Shown: positions 8,980-15,696 of the stretch, piece after piece
How the letters are laid out: each line of letters begins with the position of its first letter
Numbering within the stretch: position 1 is the first letter of the stretch
Source of the DNA: Pseudobacteriovorax antillogorgiicola
Lineage (GTDB): Bacteria > Bdellovibrionota_B > Oligoflexia > Oligoflexales > Oligoflexaceae
Reading direction: 5' to 3'
Assembly (NCBI RefSeq): GCF_900177345.1
Contig: NZ_FWZT01000018.1
Location: forward strand, 62,001-126,000
Length of the DNA stretch: 64,000 nt
Translations under genes and position numbers: made by a program
The notes under the pieces: model-generated
Database searches by the model: none
The model's input: only the letters and a program-made list of their open reading frames with translations
Told to the model about the DNA's origin: nothing

Positions 8980-10110
8980 TCAGTGAAGGTTAAGTCGATG
9001 GCTAACAATATTGCCCTGATGAGTCACCATACTTGCCTGAATAATTTCGTCTGCTGGGTTAAATGCAAACGCTTGTGAATCTGGGACCCAAAAATGACTC
9101 AGGAAGTTGACTAAGTTATTCGAGTGCATCTGACTGGCATCATGAGCGACGCGGCAGGCAAGGTTGCGGTAACCAATGATGGTCACGCCATGAACCTTAA
9201 CCAAGCCATCAGCAATTGAGCCCTCTACATTGCCACCAGACTCCACCGCTCCATCTACGATTACAGAACCATGGGGCATTCGCTCGATCATCTCGCGAGT
9301 GATCAGCTTTGGGGCCTTCTTCCCAAAGACTTGGGCGGTTGTGATAACGACATCAGAACTTGCGCAATATTCTGCCATAGCGATCTGTTGTTCGCGAATC
9401 TGATCAGACTTTAGGGCCTTGGCGTATCCATCTTTTGTTTGACCTGTTTCCCCAAGCTTGATCTGAATAAAGCGTGCTCCCAGAGATTTCACCTGCTCTT
9501 CTACATCTGGCCTAGGGTCGTAGGCGTCCACCCTAGCTCCTAATCGCCTCGCTGTGGCGATCGCCTGCAATCCCGCAACACCAGCCCCAAGGATGAAGAA
9601 ACGCGCTGGCTGGATGGTTCCTGAAGGAGTCATCATCATAGGGGCGAGTTTATTAAGGTTGTAGCAGGCAACGATCACGGCACTGTAACCTACGAGATTG
9701 GCTTGGGAGCTGAGAACATCCATTTTTTGAGCGATTGTGGTCCTTGGGATAAAATCGAGAGCGATCGTTGTAAAGCCCCGATCTTGCCACTCCCTCACCT
9801 GATCACCATTTTGAAAGGCGTTGAGAGAGCCGATATGAACGTGGTGAGCTTTGTAGGCTGCAGCCATATCAGGGCTTGGCGGGCCGAGACTCAGAACAAT
9901 ATCGATTTCATCAAGCACCTCGGTTGGGGCAGAAGTGATGTCACAGCCTTCTGCTTCATAATCCTCGTTTGAGATTCCGAGGGAGCTACCTAGGCCCGCT
10001 GCTACCCAAACCTTGCAGCCCAATTGGCAAAGCTTGCGAGCCTCTTCTGGGAGGAGGGGAACCCTCGGATCCTTGTCGTCTTGGCTTTTGAAAACCAGTA
10101 CTTTATTCAT
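8980..10110 (-). CDS. pntAA: NAD(P) transhydrogenase subunit alpha part 1
   Basis: 376-residue soluble NAD-binding domain I of the transhydrogenase, related to alanine dehydrogenase. The N-terminus reads KVLVFKSQDDKDPRVPLLPEEA, the alanine dehydrogenase/PNT N domain. A family-typical QKMDVLSSQANLVGYSAV segment lies near residue 130, and the Rossmann loop GAGVAGLQAIATARRLGARVDAYD near 175-200 ends in an acidic residue that favours NAD. It is the first gene of pntAA-pntAB-pntB. The promoter should lie in the 270 bases between its start and the terminator around 10372-10402; I could not pick it with confidence. Confidence 0.96.
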   Translation of the reverse strand: MNKVLVFKSQDDKDPRVPLLPEEARKLCQLGCKVWVAAGLGSSLGISNEDYEAEGCDITSAPTEVLDEIDIVLSLGPPSPDMAAAYKAHHVHIGSLNAFQNGDQVREWQDRGFTTIALDFIPRTTIAQKMDVLSSQANLVGYSAVIVACYNLNKLAPMMMTPSGTIQPARFFILGAGVAGLQAIATARRLGARVDAYDPRPDVEEQVKSLGARFIQIKLGETGQTKDGYAKALKSDQIREQQIAMAEYCASSDVVITTAQVFGKKAPKLITREMIERMPHGSVIVDGAVESGGNVEGSIADGLVKVHGVTIIGYRNLACRVAHDASQMHSNNLVNFLSHFWVPDSQAFAFNPADEIIQASMVTHQGNIVSHRLNLH

Positions 10111-10371
10111 TTGAACCTCTTATGAAAATCTGCCTGAACTTGGTCTGTGCCAACCCATATCACTCCCTATGAGAGTTAAGAAATGTATTGTGCTCAGATG
10201 ATTTCTTAAGAATAGAGTAAGAGAGCGTATTTACGAATTTAAATTCTCTCTTTTGTGGAATACTTTTGTTTTGGCCTACCGATGCGTCAGTTGAAAATGC
10301 TACATTTGATGATCGCTTTCAGGAACCTAAAGTAGATTGATTATAATTGAGGATTGTTTGAGGCTGATAAG
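10111..10371 (-). promoter_or_regulatory. Upstream region of the pnt operon
   Basis: About 260 bases of AT-rich DNA without a credible gene, bounded on the right by a terminator. The pnt promoter is expected here on the minus strand, but no -35/-10 pair stands out enough to name. Confidence 0.4.
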
Positions 10372-10402
10372 AAAAAGGGGGAGGCTGAAGCTCCCCGTTT
10401 TT
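10372..10402. terminator. Probably bidirectional rho-independent terminator
   Basis: Perfect six-base-pair GC-rich arms (10378-10383 with 10391-10396) are flanked by AAAAA on the left and GTTTTT on the right, so the stem is followed by a U tract on both strands. On the minus strand it ends the transcript that carries the two micro-ORFs and possibly the sigma/NrsF operon, insulating the pnt operon. Confidence 0.8.
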
Positions 10403-10434
10403 GGCTTTGTTCTCCTTCTAGTGGTTGGAAGATG

Positions 10435-10476
10435 AGCATGGAGGTGTGGGCTTTAAGAAGTCCTCACCTCCATGCT
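10435..10476 (-). other. Long perfect hairpin overlapping the end of a micro-ORF
   Basis: Arms AGCATGGAGGTG (10435-10446) and CACCTCCATGCT (10465-10476) pair perfectly over 12 bases. The interior can add several more pairs. In minus-strand RNA one arm holds an internal AUG-GAG-GUG of the 14-residue micro-ORF and the other lies after its stop codon, so translation of the micro-ORF would melt or block the structure. A terminator lies 33 bases beyond. This is the geometry of an attenuator or a structured small RNA. Confidence 0.6.
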
Positions 10477-10497
10477 ACTATTGTCAAAAGACGTCAT
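10453..10497 (-). CDS. Micro-ORF with an exceptionally strong ribosome binding site (14 residues)
   Basis: ATG at 10497, preceded seven bases away by AGGAGG inside GGAAAGGAGGTGAT (10501-10514), a nearly perfect complement of the 16S rRNA 3' end. It encodes MTSFDNSSMEVRTS and stops at TAA 10453-10455. The last third lies in a perfect 12-bp hairpin. It is downstream of the NrsF-like gene on the same strand, after a second micro-ORF and before a terminator. It could be a leader peptide, a small secreted or signalling peptide, or part of a small RNA. The ribosome binding site is the main evidence; the peptide resembles nothing I know. Confidence 0.4.
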   Translation of the reverse strand: MTSFDNSSMEVRTS

Positions 10498-10521
10498 AGC
10501 ATCACCTCCTTTCCAAGGCAT

Positions 10522-10575
10522 TTAGCCTTTGCCTGATTTGGCCAGGCAGCCAATAAACTTAACGGTAGGATTCAT
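10522..10575 (-). CDS. Micro-ORF (17 residues)
   Basis: ATG at 10575 with a modest AAGG about seven bases upstream. It encodes MNPTVKFIGCLAKSGKG and ends at TAA 10522-10524. It lies 40 bases after the NrsF-like stop and 24 bases before the start of the better-supported 14-residue micro-ORF. The short basic peptide has one cysteine. It may be chance; its position in a same-strand tail between a sigma/anti-sigma pair and a terminator is the only reason to list it. Confidence 0.2.
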   Translation of the reverse strand: MNPTVKFIGCLAKSGKG

Positions 10576-10615
10576 GAAAAACCTTAGTGAATCCTTATTT
10601 TATCATTAATTATAG

Positions 10616-11257
10616 TTATTTACTGAGTCGTAGGACGGTGGCGCCGATGATAATAAACGCTATGACAGGAGAAAAATGGAATTGAAGGATATGAATAGGG
10701 TCGTACATGCATGCAATGTGCATCAAGCTTGCTACAGGCAAGGATGAACTCAAGCCAAGAATGGTGCCTGTGAGCGCTGGTCGCAACGGATAGCCTCGCC
10801 TTACGAAATGGAGCCCTGCGAGAAACAAGGGAATGCTTATTAGGATAGTTTCTTGGAAGCACCACGGCCGCTTACCGATCATAGATATCTCAGCAGCTGG
10901 TGTGTAGAGGCTATACATTAGGCTAATGGTAAGTAATCCTAAGCCGATCAGCGGCCCCCAAGAGATCCAAGACTTCTGAGAGACGCGGCCTGGCCTGACT
11001 AGGAGGCAGAGGCTCACGATGCCAAGTACCGGGAGGCAAAGACCCAATAGAAGCTCCCAGGTGAATCGTGGGTGATTTAGACTAATTTGATACCAATCAG
11101 CTCGGAATGGGCCTTTTAACAGCATGATTGCAATTGCAGCAAAATAAATTAATACAGCCCACTGCATCACCATGGTCCTTGGCGTTGGGATGCTTTTTAC
11201 CTGGGAAAGATCTTTTACCAGATCGTCAATAAGTTTTTGGGAGTCCCTATGATTCAT
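10616..11257 (-). CDS. NrsF-like membrane anti-sigma factor (DUF1109 type)
   Basis: 213-residue protein with six predicted membrane helices and a short cytoplasmic N-terminus (RDSQKLIDDLVKDLSQVKSI). The start at ATG 11257 lies 11 bases inside the end of the sigma gene; a longer reading from 11299 would overlap it by 53 bases and is less likely. The layout, and the motifs KRPWCFQETILIS, a conserved LRPALTGTILGLSSSLPVASLMHIACMYDPIHILQFH-type block containing the His/Cys pair, match the NrsF/DUF1109 family, which holds an ECF sigma factor at the membrane in Caulobacter (SigF) and relatives. Translational coupling to the sigma gene supports the partnership. The inducing signal is unknown; oxidative or metal stress is likely by analogy. 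Confidence 0.75.
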   Translation of the reverse strand: MNHRDSQKLIDDLVKDLSQVKSIPTPRTMVMQWAVLIYFAAIAIMLLKGPFRADWYQISLNHPRFTWELLLGLCLPVLGIVSLCLLVRPGRVSQKSWISWGPLIGLGLLTISLMYSLYTPAAEISMIGKRPWCFQETILISIPLFLAGLHFVRRGYPLRPALTGTILGLSSSLPVASLMHIACMYDPIHILQFHFSPVIAFIIIGATVLRLSK

Positions 11258-11798
11258 GTAGAAGGTGCTCCAATTTCGTATAAAGCATTTTATAACCACG
11301 GCTGCAGCGAGTTTTTACATTGGCAATGCTCAAGTTTAGTTGCTTTGCTGCTTCCTCCACAGTGTGGCCCTTGATCTTTGTCAGCGTGATGCAGTCGCGA
11401 TACTTTGATGGTAGTTTGCTTAAAGCAGCTCTCACGAGCTCTGTTTGGTCATTATAGGAGTCCTCACGTTCAACAATCGACGGAAGCTTATCGATATCGT
11501 CAACATCCTTGAATTTTTGAGTCTGTCGTGAAGCCTTGCGTATATGGTCTACCATCTTGTAGCGGGCTATAGCAAACATCCACGCATTAAAGCTCTGCTG
11601 ACCATCATAGCTGTGTCGAGCCTTATGAACGGCCAATAGTGTTTCTTGAACAATATCATCGGTCATACCGAGAAAGCCCACACGGCTTTCTATAAACCCA
11701 GTTAGCATCGGAAGTAAATCTTTGAGTAGCATGTTGTATGCTTCTGTGTCTCCGTTCTGCGCGCGAACCATAAGAGAGCCGCGGGAGGTAGAATCCAT
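11247..11798 (-). CDS. ECF-family RNA polymerase sigma factor
   Basis: 183-residue group 4 sigma factor. Region 2 spans about residues 15-90, with DDIVQETLLAVHKARHSYDGQQSFNAWMFAIARYKMVDHIRK containing the -10 recognition helix. Region 4 is about residues 125-180, with LSKLPSKYRDCITLTKIKGHTVEEAAKQLNLSIANVKTRCSRGYK forming the HTH for the -35. An AGGA lies before the ATG. It overlaps the NrsF-like gene by 11 bases, so the pair forms a sigma/anti-sigma operon. It lies downstream of the secreted MsrBA gene on the same strand, separated by a 130-bp MITE-like element. Related SigF-NrsF systems control redox and metal defence genes; whether msrBA is a target is inference. Confidence 0.93.
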   Translation of the reverse strand: MDSTSRGSLMVRAQNGDTEAYNMLLKDLLPMLTGFIESRVGFLGMTDDIVQETLLAVHKARHSYDGQQSFNAWMFAIARYKMVDHIRKASRQTQKFKDVDDIDKLPSIVEREDSYNDQTELVRAALSKLPSKYRDCITLTKIKGHTVEEAAKQLNLSIANVKTRCSRGYKMLYTKLEHLLHES

Positions 11799-11863
11799 AA
11801 TCTTCCTGAGTTCAACATTTTATACCTCCTTATTGTAGCAGAAAGCCATCTAGGATTTGATCC

Positions 11864-11993
11864 CTAGTGCCTAGTCGATTGAAAGCCTCGGCGTTGTTGA
11901 CTTTGTCACTCGCTCGTCACCGTACCCAGCACGTACCGTCTCCTAGCTCACTCCTTGTCGCCTAGCCGAGAATTCAACTTGACTAGGCACTAG
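11864..11993. repeat. 130-bp MITE-like element, copy 1
   Basis: Bounded by perfect 13-base inverted terminal repeats CTAGTGCCTAGTC and GACTAGGCACTAG. The whole 130-bp unit recurs in opposite orientation at 45332-45461 with 14 mismatches by hand count (about 89% identity). It has no coding capacity. The right terminal repeat reaches into the msrBA gene and supplies its TAG stop (complement of 11990-11992). The pattern fits a non-autonomous, transposase-mobilised miniature element; no target-site duplication is certain. Confidence 0.85.
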
Positions 11994-13066
11994 CTTTTTA
12001 ATGCGGCCTTCCAAATCTCTTCCAATCGCTGATCACGTCCACAACTATAGCGGTAGTATTTGTAACGAACTGGATTTTTCTTATAATAGTCTTGGTGATA
12101 GGACTCAGCTGGCCAAAACTTATCCAAAGCTCGAATTTCGGTATAAATTTTAGTTCCTAGATGTTTAGCAACCTTACCTTTAGTGCTCATTGCGATCTGT
12201 TTTTGCTCGTCATCATGGTAGAAAATCGCAGTTCTGTACTGGCTACCTTTATCACAAAACTGCTGATCGTCGACAGTAGGATCGATGGTTGTCCAGAAGT
12301 AGTGGATCAAATCGCTGGTACTAACTTTTGAAGAATCATAGGTGACCTGCACCACTTCTGTGTGTCCTGTGCGCCCAGAAGATACTTGCTTGTAACTAGG
12401 GTTCTGGACACTTCCGCCAGCATAGCCAGATACAGCTTTGATAACCCCCTCTTTCTTTTCAAAGTCTTTTTCAGTGCACCAAAAACAGCCTCCTGCCACA
12501 GTTATGGTTTTTATGGAAGACTCGCTACCAGATTTTTTCATGTTCGGTGCGGGGGCAGCAGCGGGTGTATCGTTTGCCGCAAAAAGATTCGCAAACTGAC
12601 CGTAGCCACGGGACACCAGCTTTTCCTTTGGAATAAATTCCATTGCCGCAGAGTTGATGCAATACCTCAAGCCAGTGGGCTCAGGGCCATCATCGAATAC
12701 ATGTCCCAAGTGGGAATCAGCGCCTTTCGATCGCACTTCGGTGCGGGTCATAAAAAGGCTTCGATCGACCTTTTCTACAACATTATCCTTGATGAGTGGC
12801 CTTGTAAACGCAGGCCAACCGCTGCCTGACGCATACTTATCTTTCGAAGAGAATAGAGGTTCTCCAGAGACGATGTCTACGTAGATACCGTCTTTCTTGT
12901 TATCCCAGTACTTATTTTTAAAGGGCTTCTCGGTGCCATCTTCTTGAGTCACATAATACTGTAGAGGGCTCAGCTTACTGCGCAAGGTAGCGTCATCTGG
13001 CTTTTTAGCAAATACGCTTAGGCTAGTGCCTGCGAAAAGGGTTAGCAATAGATATGTTCGTAGCAT
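11990..13066 (-). CDS. msrBA: Exported methionine sulfoxide reductase, MsrB-MsrA fusion
   Basis: 358 residues. A cleavable signal peptide ([20 protein letters not shown]) sends it to the periplasm. Residues about 25-150 are MsrB: SGSGWPAF, the [10 protein letters not shown] block and the catalytic Cys in [13 protein letters not shown]. The paired CxxC zinc motifs of zinc-type MsrB are absent. Residues about 185-345 are MsrA: GGCFWC with the catalytic Cys, GYAGG, and [11 protein letters not shown]. It repairs both R and S sulfoxides of methionine in exported proteins. The domain order B-A is the reverse of the PilB-type A-B fusions. The stop codon is formed by the terminal repeat of the adjacent 130-bp element, so the original C-terminus may have been slightly different. 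The sigma/NrsF pair lies downstream. Confidence 0.94.
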   Translation of the reverse strand: MLRTYLLLTLFAGTSLSVFAKKPDDATLRSKLSPLQYYVTQEDGTEKPFKNKYWDNKKDGIYVDIVSGEPLFSSKDKYASGSGWPAFTRPLIKDNVVEKVDRSLFMTRTEVRSKGADSHLGHVFDDGPEPTGLRYCINSAAMEFIPKEKLVSRGYGQFANLFAANDTPAAAPAPNMKKSGSESSIKTITVAGGCFWCTEKDFEKKEGVIKAVSGYAGGSVQNPSYKQVSSGRTGHTEVVQVTYDSSKVSTSDLIHYFWTTIDPTVDDQQFCDKGSQYRTAIFYHDDEQKQIAMSTKGKVAKHLGTKIYTEIRALDKFWPAESYHQDYYKKNPVRYKYYRYSCGRDQRLEEIWKAALKS

Positions 13067-13225
13067 GAATCACTCCTTATTGGTCGGGTCATCGACTGAT
13101 CACATTTAGGAGTTCGTCCGAGAGATCGTGAAGGTTACAAGAAATGTTGAATGGCGATTTATATTTAATCATCTAATATTATTGGAAGTATTGACTAAGA
13201 GGCCTTAACTTAGGCTGGAGCAGAA

Positions 13226-13258
13226 TAAAAAAACTGCCCAGCCTTAGCCTGCTGGCTG
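13226..13258 (-). terminator. Rho-independent terminator
   Basis: Short GC arms (CAGCC/GGCTG, 13239-13243 with 13254-13258) are followed in minus-strand sense by GGGCAG and a seven-base T run. It lies immediately after the stop of the small secreted-protein gene. Confidence 0.6.
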
Positions 13259-13774
13259 CTAGATTCGGCCTTTCAAGACAAAATCTACTCCAACGTGAGT
13301 GGCATCTTTACCGCAGAGACGAACAGCGTCCTCGGTTTCTACCATGAATGTGAGGTGGTGTGGACGGCCCCAGTAGAGGTAGTCATTGAATGAGAGAGCT
13401 TCGTCAAGTTTCGCCTGACCCTTGCTGCAATCTGTTCCAGCTTTAATGCTATAGGCAACTGATTCTACGATTTCAGATGTGTAAGCAGCGTTGTCTGCAA
13501 ACAACAGAGCACTGTAGCGACACTCCTCACCGTTTTCCATAAAAGTCGCCTTAAGTAGAGCATTGTCCAGGCTGTAATCTGTGGTGAGGGTTTCAAACTT
13601 CACATCAAATTGTGCAAATGGCTCAGGGGCTTCAACTAACACGTCGCGGGCGTCCTCGCAGATGTATCCAGTTGCTGCGGCTAGCCATCGCTCGCCAGGA
13701 AGGGTTAGGTCCTGAGAGGCAAGGCCGGAAACCGAAGACATTGCGAATAGGGATAGGATCACTCGTTTATACAT
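13259..13774 (-). CDS. Secreted protein of unknown function, probably iron-regulated
   Basis: About 171 residues starting at ATG 13774, which has GGAGGAG eight bases upstream; a TTG at 13789 would be a longer alternative. There is a clear Sec signal peptide (MYKRVILSLFAMSSVSGLA). The mature part contains four or five cysteines and ends in a beta-rich segment (HVGVDFVLKGRI). I do not recognise the family. A Fur-like box lies about 50-70 bases upstream, the same kind of site that precedes the HmuY-type lipoprotein at 61.8 kb. This suggests expression under iron limitation and a role in metal or haem acquisition, but that rests on the box alone. Confidence 0.8.
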   Translation of the reverse strand: MYKRVILSLFAMSSVSGLASQDLTLPGERWLAAATGYICEDARDVLVEAPEPFAQFDVKFETLTTDYSLDNALLKATFMENGEECRYSALLFADNAAYTSEIVESVAYSIKAGTDCSKGQAKLDEALSFNDYLYWGRPHHLTFMVETEDAVRLCGKDATHVGVDFVLKGRI

Positions 13775-13823
13775 GGAGAACTCCTCCAAAAAGGTTAATT
13801 ATGTAGGATGGATAATCCTAAAT

Positions 13824-13842
13824 GAAAATGATAACGACAATC
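13824..13842. promoter_or_regulatory. Candidate Fur box
   Basis: GAAAATGATAACGACAATC matches 14 of 19 positions of the Fur consensus GATAATGATAATCATTATC by direct comparison. It lies 50 bases upstream of the start of a small secreted-protein gene, where a repressor would block the promoter. Confidence 0.5.
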
Positions 13843-13942
13843 AATATTATATTCGATGAGCTGTCAATAGCTAGTTTTGTGGAGATGACGAGGGTGATGT
13901 CAAATCAAGTTGTAGCTGGGTTTTCGGGAATATTAAAGATAT

Positions 13943-13977
13943 TAAAAAGGGCTCTATGGGGGTGGCCATAGAACCCT
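13943..13977 (-). terminator. Rho-independent terminator after the porin gene
   Basis: Twelve-base-pair arms (13948-13959 with 13966-13977, one wobble) and a six-base loop are followed by CTTTTTAAT in minus-strand sense. It lies about 40 bases after the porin stop codon. Confidence 0.85.
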
Positions 13978-14018
13978 AAACTATGCAGGATTATAGCAGT
14001 TCTCTGCAGCTTAGCAGC

Positions 14019-15416
14019 TTACCAGGCAACGTCCACCTGGACGCCGTAAGTATTGCCAGAGCCTCGCTCACCGTAGAGAGCGGATCCCTTGTCGCCAGGG
14101 TAATTAGCATCTTTATCCCAGCTTGCACGGGTTGCATAGAGTCGAAACTCTGCGGCACCAGGCATAGATTTGATCTGCGGGCGGATCACTGTACCGAAGG
14201 TGCCTTTGTTCAAAGTGTGTGGCTCGGTGTAATCATCGCGTTCTTGCATGGTGTGGGCTAGATCGATTACAAAGGACCAATGCTTGTTGATGAAATACTG
14301 GGGCTTTAAACCGATGGAGTAATTGTAGCCATCGACCGCCTCATAGCCAGTTACATTGCCATCGTCATCAGTTTGCTCTTGAGCAATATCTGTGACCTCA
14401 GAATAGAGTGCGCTAATATTGAAGTTCAATTCATCTGGTATCAGTTCAAGGCCAACTTCATTGATAACACGAAAGCTTGTTGCTTCTTCTCTGGCTTCCC
14501 ATTCTGTCTGCGTCAAGCCAAAGCCAGAGTAGCTCAAGTGGCCAGCACCAATGTGGTAGTCCGCCCCTTGACCAAAAAGGCCGGTCCCATAGCCGATGTA
14601 CGCACGGTTGGAAAAGGCTCCGTAGTACTCCGAAAACAGGGCGAATAGGTTGCCTTGTGCTCGCTCGTAAGACTCATCGGAATCCCCATAGGCATCCTTG
14701 GCTCCAGTTCTTTGATGAAGGTAAATAAAATCGATCGGTAGAGCACCAATCTGAGTCGAGTAACGAGCATCAAAGGTGTTGTAACTGGGGCCCGCTTGAA
14801 CGCTCGTATTTCCAGCTTCGTCCTCCACCTCACGGTTCTCGATCCGGCGCATCACAGCAAGATGCAGCTTACCGGGGCCTACTTCGATATCATAGACGCC
14901 AAAGCCATTGCCGTTGTTATTAAGGGTGAAGATATCACTTTGATAGAACATCAGGCGTCGATACCAGCGCCGCCCGGCCCAGATAATCGAACCCCGACCA
15001 ACAACATTTCCCATTTCGACGTAGGTGTTGGGGAACTGAAAGATCGTTTCATTGCCTGTTGAAAGGCGACCAGGGTCATCGGAAGTTACCGCCTCTTCGG
15101 AACGGTCTCCAGCATAGAATAGTTGGCCAGTAACGTTCAAAGTTACCCATGGCTGGGAGTTGTTAGGGCTGCCAAACAAATAGCTTTTGCCAACAATCTC
15201 TAGAAGGTTGTCGCACTCATTGCCGAATCGGCCTGGGTTGCCGATCGCGGAGACATTTTCGCGGTAGCAAACCCCCTTGGTCATTCCCTCGCTATAGTTG
15301 GTCCCAGTTCGAAGGTAGCCATTAAACTCGAATTCACCGGCGCCCCATGCTGCAGTAGTAAGCCACAGCGCGCCAGAAAGCACGGAGAATAGACCTCTCC
15401 CCATAGAATATCTCAT
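14019..15416 (-). CDS. Maltoporin-like outer-membrane porin (LamB family)
   Basis: 465 residues with a signal peptide ending AAWGA. The mature protein opens with EFEFNGYLRTGTNYS and continues with GNPGRFGNECDNLLEI. This is the N-terminal pattern of sugar porins, including the first-strand FNGYLR and the R-x-GNE-x-D motif. The rest is alternating beta strands ending in the aromatic VQVDVAW, as expected for an outer-membrane barrel. LamB forms 18-stranded trimers for maltodextrins. Here no sugar transport or catabolic genes adjoin, so the substrate is open. GAGGGA precedes the ATG and a strong terminator follows: a single-gene unit. Confidence 0.85.
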   Translation of the reverse strand: MRYSMGRGLFSVLSGALWLTTAAWGAGEFEFNGYLRTGTNYSEGMTKGVCYRENVSAIGNPGRFGNECDNLLEIVGKSYLFGSPNNSQPWVTLNVTGQLFYAGDRSEEAVTSDDPGRLSTGNETIFQFPNTYVEMGNVVGRGSIIWAGRRWYRRLMFYQSDIFTLNNNGNGFGVYDIEVGPGKLHLAVMRRIENREVEDEAGNTSVQAGPSYNTFDARYSTQIGALPIDFIYLHQRTGAKDAYGDSDESYERAQGNLFALFSEYYGAFSNRAYIGYGTGLFGQGADYHIGAGHLSYSGFGLTQTEWEAREEATSFRVINEVGLELIPDELNFNISALYSEVTDIAQEQTDDDGNVTGYEAVDGYNYSIGLKPQYFINKHWSFVIDLAHTMQERDDYTEPHTLNKGTFGTVIRPQIKSMPGAAEFRLYATRASWDKDANYPGDKGSALYGERGSGNTYGVQVDVAW

Positions 15417-15643
15417 CTTGATCTCCCTCTTGAAAGTGTGTATCTGCTCGGTTTTGGCAGAGAACTGCCTATTTAATTTGACCTGCCGTAGGGCGTTGCA
15501 CTTTCATAGCCGGGATTGACGAGTCTAGTAAAGATAAGAGGGCGGGTGTCTAAACCAAAGCGTAGAAAAACGATCTTAAAATGTTATTTTAGCCGTAAAC
15601 CGGGCCTTGACCGACTACTCATTGTGTGCAGCGGGCTTAGGTT

Positions 15644-15685
15644 TTGCCATTTTGAATCATGTTGTCTTGGCTTCAATAATGGCAA
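15644..15685. repeat. Intergenic hairpin
   Basis: Eight-base perfect arms TTGCCATT/AATGGCAA (15644-15651 with 15678-15685) enclose a second five-base pairing TTGAA/TTCAA. It lies between the porin gene promoter and the end of the broken kinase gene. It has no T tract, so it may be an inefficient terminator or RNA 3'-end stabiliser. Confidence 0.45.
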
Positions 15686-15696
15686 AGGTCCTTGGT

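Noticed and set aside
10498-10516. Sequence very like the 3' end of 16S rRNA (ATCACCTCCTTTCC)
   Set aside because: Only about 14 bases match and the rest of a 16S gene is missing. It is better read on the minus strand as a Shine-Dalgarno before a micro-ORF.
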